Origin: SIG307 sp964609025
GTDB taxonomy: Bacteria; Bacillota; Clostridia; Lachnospirales; Lachnospiraceae
DNA: 64,000 nucleotides
NCBI GenBank assembly: GCA_964609025.1
Contig: CAZSQM010000008.1
Span: forward strand, 42,381 to 106,380
Direction: 5' to 3'
Shown here: positions 1-8,872 of the stretch, piece by piece
Numbering within the stretch: position 1 is the stretch's first letter
Layout of the letters: the number at the start of each line of letters is the position of its first letter
Program-made: the position numbers and the translations under genes
The notes under the pieces: model-generated
Told to the model about the DNA's origin: nothing
The model's database searches: none
What the model saw: only the letters and a program-made list of their open reading frames with translations

Positions 1-208
1 CCGCAAGCGGGTCCATAAACTTCCCGAAATTCGTAACAAGGTGATTCTTTCTCGCCAGATATCCGTCCAGTGCGTCGGAAAGACAGGCAATCACAAAAAC
101 CGCCGCCGCAAAATAGTTGCCGTAAGGAATTCCCGGAACCAGTAAAAGCACCAGAAATACCGGAATCATGCCGACACGAAACAATGTAATCTTATTAGGT
201 AAATTCAT
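1..208 (-). CDS. pgsA: Phosphatidylglycerophosphate synthase, N-terminal part (runs off window)
   Basis: Membrane enzyme that makes phosphatidylglycerophosphate from CDP-diacylglycerol and glycerol-3-phosphate, the committed step to phosphatidylglycerol. Only the first 69 or so residues lie in the window. They begin MNLPNKITLFR, pass through a hydrophobic segment, and contain the CDP-alcohol phosphatidyltransferase signature D-x2-D-G-x2-A-R-x8-G-x3-D-x3-D (SDALDGYLAR, then GKFMDP). The ATG at 208 follows a TTAGGAGGCAA ribosome site and lies 9 nt after the rimO stop, so it is co-transcribed with rimO. The pairing with a cardiolipin synthase upstream suggests a small anionic-phospholipid locus. 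Confidence 0.92.
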   Translation of the reverse strand, partial: MNLPNKITLFRVGMIPVFLVLLLVPGIPYGNYFAAAVFVIACLSDALDGYLARKNHLVTNFGKFMDPLA

Positions 209-217
209 AATTGCCTC

Positions 218-1558
218 CTAACTCAGTTTCTTCTTTTCCGTATTGACTCCCACGAGATCGTAGCCCTTGGCACCGGTCACCCTGACTTTCACAAACTCGC
301 CGGACTCGTAATGCTCTTCGGACTCCACAAACAAATACCCGTCGATATTCGGCGCATCCATATAAGTCCGCGCCAGATATGCCTGCTCCTGCGGAAGTTT
401 TCCTTCAATCAGCGCCAGATAACGCTTTCCGACGCGCTTCTCTGCATTTTCAAACGCAATCCTCTGCTGAAGCTGCATCAGTTCTTTCTGGCGGCGGCGC
501 TTCTCCCTTGCAGGCACCTGCCCTTTCATCTTTGCCGCCGGCGTATTTTCCTCTCTGGAATAGGTAAATACGCCCAAACGGTCAAACCGCATCTCCTCTA
601 CAAACGAAAGCAGTTCTTCGTGTTCCTCCGGGGTTTCCCCCGGAAAACCCGTAATTAACGAGGTCCGCAGCGCAATCCCCGGCAGTTCTCTCCGAAGCTT
701 TTTTATCAGACGCACCAGCTCTTTCTTTGTGGTACGCCGTCCCATACGCTTTAACACCGTATCGGCCGCATGCTGAATCGGTAAATCCAGATACCGGCAG
801 ATTTTCGGTTCCTCCTTCATTACCGCAATCAGTTCCTCCGTAATCTCCTCCGGATAACAGTACAGCAGACGAATCCATTCGATTCCTTCGATGGCGCAGA
901 GCTTTCTTAACAGCTCCGGCAGCGTCTTCTTCCCATATAAGTCTATGCCGTACAGAGTTGTTTCCTGCGCGACCAGAATCAATTCCTTTGCCCCGTCTGC
1001 GGCTAACTGCTCCGCTTCCGCCAAAAGCCGTTCCATCGGGACGCTGCGGTATCTTCCGCGGATGGACGGAATAATGCAGTAGGTGCAGTGCTTCTCACAG
1101 CCTTCCGCAATCTTTAAATAGGCCGTATAGCCGCAGGTGGTATTGACCCGCTTTGCCGCCGGCAGCGGAAGATACGTCAGTTCCTTATAAACTTCGGCCT
1201 TTTCTCCGCCCTCCGCCTGTCGAAGCACGTTTACAATCTCGTCAAAGGAGGCAGTACCGAGAACCGCGTCCACCTCCGGAATCTCGGCGGTAATTTCACT
1301 CCGATACCGTTCGGCAAGACACCCCGTCACCAGCAGGACACGACACTTTCCGTTTTCCTTGTAACCGGCCGCCTCCAAAATCGTTTCAATACTTTCTTCT
1401 TTTGCGTCGTGGATAAAGCAGCAGGTATTGACAATAATCGCCTCCGCTTCCCCCTCCTCCTCCGTGAGCGTATGTCCCGCCTCGCGAAGAAGCCCTAACA
1501 TATATTCGCTGTCTACCAGATTCTTATCACAGCCGAGTGAAATAAAATAAATCCGCAT
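218..1558 (-). CDS. rimO: Ribosomal protein S12 methylthiotransferase RimO
   Basis: Radical-SAM enzyme that adds a methylthio group to the conserved aspartate of ribosomal protein S12. It is 446 residues, the usual family length. Visible features are the N-terminal UPF0004 domain with cluster cysteines C10, C46 and C80, the radical-SAM motif CxxxCxxC at C154/C158/C161 (CEKHCTYC), and a C-terminal TRAM-like stretch. The family includes MiaB, which modifies tRNA. The short MRIYFISLGC start and overall sequence favour RimO over MiaB. It sits between folD and pgsA with tight spacing, in one minus-strand unit. Confidence 0.93.
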   Translation of the reverse strand: MRIYFISLGCDKNLVDSEYMLGLLREAGHTLTEEEGEAEAIIVNTCCFIHDAKEESIETILEAAGYKENGKCRVLLVTGCLAERYRSEITAEIPEVDAVLGTASFDEIVNVLRQAEGGEKAEVYKELTYLPLPAAKRVNTTCGYTAYLKIAEGCEKHCTYCIIPSIRGRYRSVPMERLLAEAEQLAADGAKELILVAQETTLYGIDLYGKKTLPELLRKLCAIEGIEWIRLLYCYPEEITEELIAVMKEEPKICRYLDLPIQHAADTVLKRMGRRTTKKELVRLIKKLRRELPGIALRTSLITGFPGETPEEHEELLSFVEEMRFDRLGVFTYSREENTPAAKMKGQVPAREKRRRQKELMQLQQRIAFENAEKRVGKRYLALIEGKLPQEQAYLARTYMDAPNIDGYLFVESEEHYESGEFVKVRVTGAKGYDLVGVNTEKKKLS

Positions 1559-1577
1559 ACCGTTCCTTCCTATGACC

Positions 1578-2423
1578 TTACTTTTGCAGCTCGACGCTTT
1601 CGACGCAGTTCTTCATTAACATGGCAATCGTCATCGGTCCGACTCCGCCCGGCACCGGCGTAATTGCGCCCGCAACCGGCTCCGCCTCCGCAAATGCCAC
1701 ATCGCCGCAAAGCTTGTTGTCCGCATTGCGGTGAATTCCCACATCGATTACCGTGGCCCCCTCTTTGATATAATCCGCGGTAACAAAGCACGGCTTACCG
1801 ATTGCAACAATCAGAATATCCGCGCGTTTCGTAATCTCCTTCAGATTCTTCGTTCTCGAATGGCAGACCGTTACCGTCGCATTCTCTCTCAGCATCAGCA
1901 TGGCCATCGGCTTACCCACAATATTGCTTCTGCCGAGTACCACGCACTCTTTCCCTTCCATTTCGATTCCGGTGCGCTTTAACAGTTCAATCACACCCGC
2001 CGGAGTACAGGATACAAAGCCCTTCCTTCCGATGCTTAAATTTCCTACGTTTTCCGGATGGAAACCGTCTACGTCCTTTAACGGTGAAATTGCCAAAAGC
2101 ACTTCCTCTTCGTTAAAGTGCTTCGGAAGCGGAAGCTGCACCAGAATCCCGTTGACATCCTTACGTCCGTTCAATTCCGCAATTAAATCGAGAAGTTCCT
2201 TCTGCGTAGTTTCCTCCGGCAGTTCATAAGCAAGAGAACGAATCCCGATATATTCGCACGCCTTTTTCTTATTGCCGACATAAACCGAAGACGCCGGGTC
2301 GTTGCCTACCTGAATTACCGCAAGCGTAATCTCGATTCCCCGCTCCTTATAAGCTGCCACCTTTTCCTTCAACTCATCCTTAATCTGTGCGGAAATTGCC
2401 TTTCCGTCAATGCGAACTGCCAT
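1578..2423 (-). CDS. folD: Bifunctional methylenetetrahydrofolate dehydrogenase/cyclohydrolase FolD
   Basis: Cytosolic one-carbon enzyme interconverting 5,10-methylene-, methenyl- and 10-formyl-tetrahydrofolate with NADP. The 281-residue length is normal. Visible motifs are the catalytic lysine region YVGNKKKAC, the substrate loop VQLPLPKH, the nucleotide-binding stretch VVLGRSNIVGKPMA and the C-terminal PVPGGVGPMT. The open frame extends upstream to 2507, but the ATG at 2423 follows GGAGGAAATTTT and begins the conserved MAVRIDGK, so that start is used. It lies between cls and rimO, probably in one transcript. Confidence 0.95.
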   Translation of the reverse strand: MAVRIDGKAISAQIKDELKEKVAAYKERGIEITLAVIQVGNDPASSVYVGNKKKACEYIGIRSLAYELPEETTQKELLDLIAELNGRKDVNGILVQLPLPKHFNEEEVLLAISPLKDVDGFHPENVGNLSIGRKGFVSCTPAGVIELLKRTGIEMEGKECVVLGRSNIVGKPMAMLMLRENATVTVCHSRTKNLKEITKRADILIVAIGKPCFVTADYIKEGATVIDVGIHRNADNKLCGDVAFAEAEPVAGAITPVPGGVGPMTIAMLMKNCVESVELQK

Positions 2424-2484
2424 GTAAAATTTCCTCCGTTCTTTTTCGTTTCTTTTATTCTTCCCCAAACTCCTTGAAATCCCC

Positions 2485-4038
2485 TTACAGTAGCGGCGCA
2501 AAGACACGCAGTACCACCTGTGCCAGACGTACCGGCAATTTCTTACGCGCCAGTTCTTTTGTAATCAGTTTACTCTGTCCCATCGTTTCGATTGCATCCT
2601 CTTTGATTTTTTCAATCTCGCTGCAATGACTTAAAAATACGCCGCATTCAAAATGCAGATACAGACTCCGGTAGTCGAGATTAATGGTCCCGACGGTCGC
2701 ATATACATCATCACACACAAACACCTTGGCATGAATGAAGCCCGGAAGATACTGGTAAATCTTTACGCCGCTCTCAATGAGCTGCATATAATAAGACTGC
2801 GTCAGCCAAAAAACAAACTTCTTGTCCGGCCGCCCCGGCGTCACGATTCTGACATCCACACCCCGCTTTGCCGCCAGACAAAGCGCCGTCATCATCTCGT
2901 TATCCACAATCAGATACGGAGTAAAAATATACAAATATGTTCTTGCGGCGGCAATCATATTCAGATATACGTTTTCACCGACGGTTTCCTTATCAAGAGG
3001 CGAATCTCCGTAAGGCTGGATATAGCCGTCGCCCTGAAAAATACCGGAATGGTACGCATGCGGAAGCAGCTTTGAAAAATCCGTGTCCGTCGGACGGATT
3101 GCATTCCAGACCGTTAAAAACATCACCGTCAGATTTGCCGCGGCCTCGCCCCGCACCATAATGCCGGTGTCCTTCCAATAGCCGAACTTATCCTTTTTGT
3201 TGATATACTCATCCGCCAGATTAATGCCGCCGGTAAAGGCGGTATGACCGTCCACCACTAAAATTTTCCGGTGGTCACGGTTATTCATGACCAATGAAAA
3301 CACCGGAATAAACTTATTAAACGCCTCGCACTTAATTCCGTACTGCTCCAGTGTATGATAATAGTGGTACGGCAGCACAAAAATCGAACCAAGATCGTCG
3401 TAAATCATCCGGACATCCACGCCTGCCGCCGCTTTTTCTTTCAGGATCTCAAGAATAGAATCCCACATTTCCCCTTCTTCTACAATAAAATATTCCAGAA
3501 AGATAAAATGCTCCGCCTTTTTTAACTCCGAAAGCAGAACCGGGAAATTTTCCTCTCCGCTTTTAAAATAAGTCGCCGTGCTGTCGTTCCATACCGGAAA
3601 CTTCGCATAATCCCTGATATAACGCGCCTGTCCCGCAGCCGCAGGGTCTAACTGCTCCAGGCTCTCAAAAACAGCCGCATCCTGCTTGATAAAGGGCCGA
3701 AGCTGTCCCTCCGAACGACTTAGTTTGTTTCGAAGGGATTTTGACGGAAGCCAGCCCGAAAACAACAGATACATCGCACCGCCAAACAGCGGAAAAATCA
3801 AAATCACAATGACCCATGCGATTTTATAGGCAGGGTTGTCCCTTGTATTTACCACGGCAATGACCGCAATCAGACTGATTAAATTAAACGCCAGCGTCAT
3901 GCCCGGCGAATACTCCGCAAGTTCTGTCAAAGAGGCAACCATCCAGATGATTTGCAGCAAAAGTAAAACGCCGACAATTACAACCCGGTGTAACAGTGTA
4001 TTCACTATTTTTTTCAATACATTCTTAAAAGACTTCAT
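2485..4038 (-). CDS. cls: Cardiolipin synthase (phospholipase D family)
   Basis: Membrane enzyme condensing two phosphatidylglycerol molecules to cardiolipin. The 517-residue protein has three predicted N-terminal membrane segments (about 19-36, 49-63 and 73-93) and two phospholipase-D HxK motifs, HRKILVVDG at residue 256 and HAKVFVCDD at 436, each followed by the usual GG/GTINLDYRS sequence. The frame is open upstream to 4086, but the ATG at 4038 has an AAGGAGGGGC ribosome site and gives the normal N-terminus. A consensus promoter lies just upstream. cls heads the cls-folD-rimO-pgsA run. Confidence 0.93.
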   Translation of the reverse strand: MKSFKNVLKKIVNTLLHRVVIVGVLLLLQIIWMVASLTELAEYSPGMTLAFNLISLIAVIAVVNTRDNPAYKIAWVIVILIFPLFGGAMYLLFSGWLPSKSLRNKLSRSEGQLRPFIKQDAAVFESLEQLDPAAAGQARYIRDYAKFPVWNDSTATYFKSGEENFPVLLSELKKAEHFIFLEYFIVEEGEMWDSILEILKEKAAAGVDVRMIYDDLGSIFVLPYHYYHTLEQYGIKCEAFNKFIPVFSLVMNNRDHRKILVVDGHTAFTGGINLADEYINKKDKFGYWKDTGIMVRGEAAANLTVMFLTVWNAIRPTDTDFSKLLPHAYHSGIFQGDGYIQPYGDSPLDKETVGENVYLNMIAAARTYLYIFTPYLIVDNEMMTALCLAAKRGVDVRIVTPGRPDKKFVFWLTQSYYMQLIESGVKIYQYLPGFIHAKVFVCDDVYATVGTINLDYRSLYLHFECGVFLSHCSEIEKIKEDAIETMGQSKLITKELARKKLPVRLAQVVLRVFAPLL

Positions 4039-4085
4039 CTGCCCCTCCTTTTTACATCTTTGAGAACAAACAAACCCACTTATCA

Positions 4086-4114
4086 ACTATACCTAATTCT
4101 TCCGAATTTGTCAA
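4086..4114 (-). promoter_or_regulatory. Sigma-A promoter for cls
   Basis: On the minus strand, TTGACA (4114-4109) is separated by exactly 17 nt from TATAGT (4091-4086), about 50 nt before the cls ATG at 4038. Only one base differs from consensus. It would drive cls-folD-rimO-pgsA. Confidence 0.8.
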
Positions 4115-4156
4115 TGTACGGGTGGTCCGATGCAGATTACATTTTCGCCCGGAACC

Positions 4157-4194
4157 AAAAAAGGAAGTTACGACCCTTACGATCCGTAACTTCC
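4157..4194 (-). terminator. Intrinsic terminator after the TauE/SafE permease gene
   Basis: A perfect 10-bp stem, GGAAGTTACG paired with CGTAACTTCC (4194-4185 with 4172-4163), has a 12-nt loop. On the minus strand it is followed at once by a run of T. It lies about 90 nt past the stop at 4286 and separates that gene from the cls promoter. Confidence 0.88.
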
Positions 4195-4285
4195 CGTTAT
4201 ATCATCGCAGCATAATGCAACCCGCGGAGAAAACGCTCCTTTTCCGGTATGAGCTTCGCCGGATGTCGAATGCCCCGGCGTTTTC

Positions 4286-5062
4286 CTATTTTAATAGCTT
4301 CACGCCCAGAACAACAACGCCGAGCAGCACAAGCACAATCCCGGTGACGCGGTTGAGCGTCTTTGTCTGTGCCTTATTGGCAATCTGCGCGGCAATCCTC
4401 GCCCAGACAAACGTAAAAATCACACATAAAATAAGCGTTGTCAAATCCGGCATACCGCCGATGCAAAAGTGACTGACCGCACCCGTGAAAGCGGTGAACG
4501 CCATAATAAAAACGCTTGTCCCCACGGCGCATTTTAATTCATAGCCGAGCACCGTCGTCAGGACAAGAAGCATCATCATACCGCCGCCCGCACCGACAAA
4601 ACCACAGATAAAACCGATACAGCTCCCGCAGACAACCGACTGCACCAGACGCTTCTTTTGCGATACCGCATTCATCGCTTCTTTCGTTGTCATGACCGGC
4701 TTTACGATAAATTTCACGCCCAGCAGCATTGTCATAAAAACAGAAAAGCTTCCCATCGTACTGTTCGGTACATGACTTGCGACAAAACTGCCGACCATTG
4801 TAAACAGCAGCACAAACGCCATCATCACAAGTCCGTTTTTTATGTCAATATTCTTATTCTTTTTGTAAGTGTAGGCGCTTACGGCGCTGGCGAGTACATC
4901 GCTGGCAAGCCCGATACCGACCGCCGTATAAGCGGGAAAGTCCAAAAAGGTAATCAGCATCGGTCCGATGACCGCCGCCGCGCTCAGTCCGGCAAAACCG
5001 GTACCGATCCCCGCTCCCGCTCCCGCCAGAAAACACACCAGTATTTTTATCACGAGTTCCAT
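4286..5062 (-). CDS. TauE/SafE-family membrane permease (putative sulfite/organosulfonate exporter)
   Basis: A 258-residue polytopic membrane protein with about seven or eight hydrophobic segments. The glycine-rich N-terminal repeat (GAGAGIGTGFAG) and the internal repeat starting near residue 150 (FICGFVGAGGGMMM) are the paired half-sites of the TauE/SafE (DUF81) family, whose characterised members export sulfite, sulfoacetate or related anions. The substrate cannot be read from sequence. Its ATG at 5062 overlaps the end of the DUF308 gene by 13 nt, implying translational coupling. A strong terminator follows. Confidence 0.85.
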   Translation of the reverse strand: MELVIKILVCFLAGAGAGIGTGFAGLSAAAVIGPMLITFLDFPAYTAVGIGLASDVLASAVSAYTYKKNKNIDIKNGLVMMAFVLLFTMVGSFVASHVPNSTMGSFSVFMTMLLGVKFIVKPVMTTKEAMNAVSQKKRLVQSVVCGSCIGFICGFVGAGGGMMMLLVLTTVLGYELKCAVGTSVFIMAFTAFTGAVSHFCIGGMPDLTTLILCVIFTFVWARIAAQIANKAQTKTLNRVTGIVLVLLGVVVLGVKLLK

Positions 5063-5622
5063 CTCTGTTCTCCCGACCCTTTCTCCCTGTTCCGGTTGCT
5101 GACAAACAAAGAAATCATGTCAAAAACAGCCTCCACAATCAAAGAAACCCCCGTAAACATCCAAAGTAACGTCGTCGTACTGAACGGATTCATCAGAATC
5201 ACGGCCGCACAAAGCAGCGATATCACGGCGCTGATTGCCGGCAAAAACCACTTTTTTCTTTTCAGGCGAAGCATATTTATCGTCCACTGAATCTTACCGA
5301 GCCCTGCCAAAAGAATCGCAATACCGTATAAAATCGTAAGCAGCGGGAAGGTCGCAACCACCCAGTAGGATTTCAAAATGCAAAACAAACCGCCTAACAG
5401 AGCAACCAGACCGATGAGCAGCCTCTGACCGATTGCCGCCTCTACGGCGTCGGTTCGGAAATACCTTACGATACTTACAATGCCGATTACGAGCAGTATC
5501 ACGCCAAAGCCGACGATAATTCCTGTGGCAAAGCCAACCGGGCTGATAAACAGTAACACACCTACCAGAATTTCAAACAGACACATCAATATGCCGCTCA
5601 TGTTTTCTTTTAACGTTTTCAT
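5050..5622 (-). CDS. DUF308/HdeD-family membrane protein
   Basis: A 190-residue protein with about six hydrophobic segments in pairs, as in the DUF308 (HdeD-like) family of small membrane proteins. HdeD is linked to acid resistance in Escherichia coli, but most members have no known function. The frame overlaps the downstream TauE/SafE gene and the ATG at 5622 follows CTGGAGGTTAC. It is divergent from the TetR regulator at 5825, so local control by that regulator is a reasonable inference. No catalytic residues are apparent. Confidence 0.75.
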   Translation of the reverse strand: MKTLKENMSGILMCLFEILVGVLLFISPVGFATGIIVGFGVILLVIGIVSIVRYFRTDAVEAAIGQRLLIGLVALLGGLFCILKSYWVVATFPLLTILYGIAILLAGLGKIQWTINMLRLKRKKWFLPAISAVISLLCAAVILMNPFSTTTLLWMFTGVSLIVEAVFDMISLFVSNRNREKGSGEQRWNS

Positions 5623-5659
5623 AATAGTAACCTCCAGACTTTGATTCTAACAATACATC

Positions 5660-5685
5660 TGTCAAATCGCATTTTGTACTTGACA
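5660..5685. repeat. Inverted repeat TGTCAA-N14-TTGACA, candidate TetR operator
   Basis: TGTCAA at 5660-5665 and TTGACA at 5680-5685 form a 26-bp dyad in the intergenic region between the divergent DUF308 and TetR genes. TetR regulators usually bind dyads in such a position. One half-site is also a possible -35 box for the TetR gene. Confidence 0.4.
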
Positions 5686-5700
5686 ATTCCTATGAAAAAT

Positions 5701-5729
5701 ATAATAATATACATGTGTCGTTTTTGCAA
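5701..5729 (-). promoter_or_regulatory. Candidate sigma-A promoter for the DUF308-TauE pair
   Basis: On the minus strand TTGCAA (5729-5724), a 17-nt spacer and TATTAT (5706-5701) precede the DUF308 ATG by about 80 nt. The transcript would cross the 5660-5685 dyad, which suits repression by the TetR protein. On the plus strand TTGACA (5680-5685) and TATAAT (5700-5705) also occur but are only 14 nt apart. Confidence 0.45.
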
Positions 5730-5824
5730 CAATCAGTTTATTCTATTTTGCCGTAAAAACAACATTTAAACAAAAAGTGTCGATTTCAATACTCTCTTTC
5801 AAAGGAACAGTGTGGTGTCAGTCA

Positions 5825-6394
5825 ATGGAAAAGGTAAATCAAAGAGTGCTGCTCACAAAGCGCTTACTAAAAGAAGGACTTCTCCGCCTGCTAAAGCGGG
5901 AAGACATTAACAAAATCAATATCAGCGAGCTGTGTGCCGAGGCCGGTATCAACCGTGCAACCTTTTACAAGTATTATACTACCCCCCGGGACGTACTGGT
6001 AGAGATCGGTGCGGATATCCTTTATGAATTAAAGCTGTTATCCTACAAACCCGCTTCGCTGCAGGAAGCGCAGAAATCCCTGGAACATATCTGCAGCTAT
6101 CTTTATGAAAAGGCAGATCTGGTAAAAATTTTAATTGCCTGCAATACGGACGCCAATCTTGCCAAAATATTTGACGAGCTCAACGAGCGGCTTTGGGACC
6201 TGAATAATAAATTAAACGAGCAAAACCGCCTTGACCGGGACGACGTCCGCCTTACCTCCACCTTTCTCTGGAACGGCAGTTACAGCCTGATCAGGCAATG
6301 GCTGGCGGAAGATATCCCGAAAACGCCGCAGGAAATTGCCGGGCTTATCTTCCGCATTGTATTCAGCGAAAGCTTTTTGGGCATTCGCCAGTAG
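5825..6394 (+). CDS. TetR/AcrR-family transcriptional regulator
   Basis: A 189-residue DNA-binding regulator. The N-terminal helix-turn-helix is clear at about residues 28-52 (KINISELCAEAGINRATFYK), followed by a helical C-terminal ligand or dimer domain (about 60-185) of the TetR C-terminal type. The open frame reaches back to a GTG at 5777, and another GTG lies at 5810 three bases after AAAGGAAC. The ATG at 5825 gives the usual short N-terminal arm but has no strong ribosome site, so the start is uncertain. It is divergent from DUF308/TauE and convergent with the ABC permease. Confidence 0.85.
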   Translation: MEKVNQRVLLTKRLLKEGLLRLLKREDINKINISELCAEAGINRATFYKYYTTPRDVLVEIGADILYELKLLSYKPASLQEAQKSLEHICSYLYEKADLVKILIACNTDANLAKIFDELNERLWDLNNKLNEQNRLDRDDVRLTSTFLWNGSYSLIRQWLAEDIPKTPQEIAGLIFRIVFSESFLGIRQ

Positions 6395-6413
6395 CTTCCG
6401 TTACCGGTTGCTT

Positions 6414-8867
6414 TTATTCCACCGCTTTTAAGGATTCGGTCATATGAATTTTGTCAATCTGCCGTTTCATAAACAAATTGACGATGAACGCAAACAACAC
6501 CGTACAGAAAAACGCCATCACATAGCTAAGCGGTGCTATACGAACCAAAAAAGTGATGGAGTCAATCCGAATCATGCTCATAACAATTCGATGAAACAGC
6601 ATTCCGAGCGGCATGCCGATAAAACTTGCAAGCACCGAGAGCACCAAGTTCTCACGCAACACATAGTTTTCCGTTTCCTTCGGATAAAAGCCTAACACCT
6701 GCACCGTGGCAATTTCACGGCTGCGCTCCGCCAGATTGATATTGGTCAGATTGAAAATCACAATAAACGCCAGCGCTCCGGAAAACAGCACAACCATGCA
6801 AATGATATAGTGCAGGCAGGAAAGCGCACAATCCACGTTATCTCTGGTTAACGAAAGCTGCGACACGCTTGTGATTTCGCTCATCTCCGTCAGCGTTTTT
6901 GCCGCTTCTTCCGTGACTCCGTCCACAGAAACCAATACCGTATTTGCTTCCCATTCTCCAAACGCGTCGGCGTAGGTATCTGCCGACACCATAACATAAT
7001 TATAAATATAATTGTCAAAGATTCCGCTGACCGTAACGGTACAGGTCCGCATCTTTGCGTCCCGGATTTCAATGCTGTCGCCAACCGACAAAGCAAACGT
7101 TTCGGCTACCTTATGATTTACGATAGCCTCTCCTTTTCCGGGATATGCCACAGCTTCTTCCCCTCTATGAAACTCCCAAAACTCAGAAAGGCGGCTCGTA
7201 TCCTCAAAGCTCATCAGTCTGACGGAGTTCATCGTTTTCTCCCCGAGAAGTTCCACCCGGTGAACGGACGCGGTATGGTAGGCGGCGATTTCCCGAAGCT
7301 CCTTAAGCTTTGCACAGACGTTCTCTTCGGTGCCCTCCTCAAAGGTTGCCTCAATATCATACTTCTGGATGTCCTCAAACTGAAGCGCACCGATGCCGAT
7401 CATAGAGTCACGCACACCGAACGCCGTAACAACAAGGCCTGCACAGCAACTGATTCCCACTAACATCATAATAAGGCGCTGCTTATAGCGGAACATATTC
7501 CGTAACGTGATTTTCTGTAAAAACGTCAACCGATTCCACAACGATGTAATTCGTTCCAACAGAATTCGTCTGCCGTTTTTCGCCGCACGGGGACGAATCA
7601 ATGCAGCGGGTACGCTTCCGAACTCCTTTTGGCAGGAAATCAGAGTGGTTCCGAGAATGCTGATCAGCGATACTGCCAGAGTAAGAAACGCTAATCCCGG
7701 GCTGAACAGATAAATCAACGGCGAAAAATGATACAGGACGCTGTAAGCATACCAAAATACCTGCGGCAGTCCCCAGGTGCAGAGAAAAAATCCGACGCTC
7801 CAGCCAAGCAGCGTGGCGCTTCCGGCATAGAGCAGATATTTCGCCATAACTGCCGCGTTACTGTACCCCAATGCTTTTAAAACGCCAATCTGCGTGCGCT
7901 CCTCGTCCACCATTCGCGTCATGGTCGTGCTGCAAACGAGCATGGCAATCAGAATAAAGAAAACCGGGAATATATTGGCAACACCGCTGAGAATGGAGGT
8001 GTCGTTTTCAAAGCTGATATACCCGGCATTCTCATCCCGCGTCAGCACATAGGTTTCCGGCTTTTTGATGCCGAACCGTTCCCCCAGTTCAGGGGTCAGT
8101 CCGTTATCGGCAAGCAGTCCGGCATACCGTTCGTCGGCAAGCTCATTGCACAAATCCGTTATTTCTTTTTCATAGCGCTCAATCAGCTCGTCGTACGCTT
8201 CACTGTATATTTCGGCGGTTTCGTTCAGCACCACATTTATTTCCGTATAAATTTCATCCGTAAATGCCTCTTTCGGAAGATACAGATAGGTATATAACGC
8301 TCCGCTTCCGATGCCGGTGGTTCCGCGGTCAAGTCCCAGATACAACGGCGAATTTACAAGCCCGACTACGGTAAACTCCTCCCCTTTTATCCGGGAAGTT
8401 ATGCTTTCGTCGTTTTCATCGGAAATCCGAAAGGTTGTACCGATATCCTCCTCATGAAAAAATTTAGAATCGGCAAGACACTCATTTTCTGTCCCCGGCA
8501 TTCTTCCTGCGGCAAGTGAAGGAAGATTTGTTTGCTCCGGTATCGCTAACAGCTGATACGGCCGGCTGCTGCCGTCGCGGCTCAGCATGGCGTCTACGCT
8601 GTTTGTCCCTTCCGCAGCCCTAATATAGGATAATCCGGCAAAGCGCTCCACATCCTCCCCGGTAAATCCAAGGGTCGAAAACAGCCGAAAGTCGTAAAAA
8701 TTCTGCTCGGACAGAAAGACCTCACAGGTATTCGCCATAGCGTCTGTGGTGATCTTCAGCCCCGCAAAGAAACCGGAGCCGAGCGCCACAATAAGAAGTA
8801 TTGCCATATACCGTCCGAAAAAAGTACGTATGCTTCGCCATGTTAATTTTAAAATGGAAGTATTCAT
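6414..8867 (-). CDS. FtsX-like ABC transporter permease
   Basis: An 817-residue permease with the MacB/FtsX layout: one membrane helix near the N-terminus, a large extracytoplasmic domain (about 50-270), three helices, a second extracytoplasmic domain and a final helix set near 690-800 with two FtsX-type transmembrane modules. Such proteins export peptides or lipids, or act in peptide sensing. The substrate is unknown. The frame is open from a GTG at 8879 that overlaps the ATPase stop. The ATG at 8867 (MNTSILKLTWRSI) is preferred. It pairs with the ATPase just upstream. Confidence 0.88.
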   Translation of the reverse strand: MNTSILKLTWRSIRTFFGRYMAILLIVALGSGFFAGLKITTDAMANTCEVFLSEQNFYDFRLFSTLGFTGEDVERFAGLSYIRAAEGTNSVDAMLSRDGSSRPYQLLAIPEQTNLPSLAAGRMPGTENECLADSKFFHEEDIGTTFRISDENDESITSRIKGEEFTVVGLVNSPLYLGLDRGTTGIGSGALYTYLYLPKEAFTDEIYTEINVVLNETAEIYSEAYDELIERYEKEITDLCNELADERYAGLLADNGLTPELGERFGIKKPETYVLTRDENAGYISFENDTSILSGVANIFPVFFILIAMLVCSTTMTRMVDEERTQIGVLKALGYSNAAVMAKYLLYAGSATLLGWSVGFFLCTWGLPQVFWYAYSVLYHFSPLIYLFSPGLAFLTLAVSLISILGTTLISCQKEFGSVPAALIRPRAAKNGRRILLERITSLWNRLTFLQKITLRNMFRYKQRLIMMLVGISCCAGLVVTAFGVRDSMIGIGALQFEDIQKYDIEATFEEGTEENVCAKLKELREIAAYHTASVHRVELLGEKTMNSVRLMSFEDTSRLSEFWEFHRGEEAVAYPGKGEAIVNHKVAETFALSVGDSIEIRDAKMRTCTVTVSGIFDNYIYNYVMVSADTYADAFGEWEANTVLVSVDGVTEEAAKTLTEMSEITSVSQLSLTRDNVDCALSCLHYIICMVVLFSGALAFIVIFNLTNINLAERSREIATVQVLGFYPKETENYVLRENLVLSVLASFIGMPLGMLFHRIVMSMIRIDSITFLVRIAPLSYVMAFFCTVLFAFIVNLFMKRQIDKIHMTESLKAVE

Positions 8868-8872
8868 CCTTG

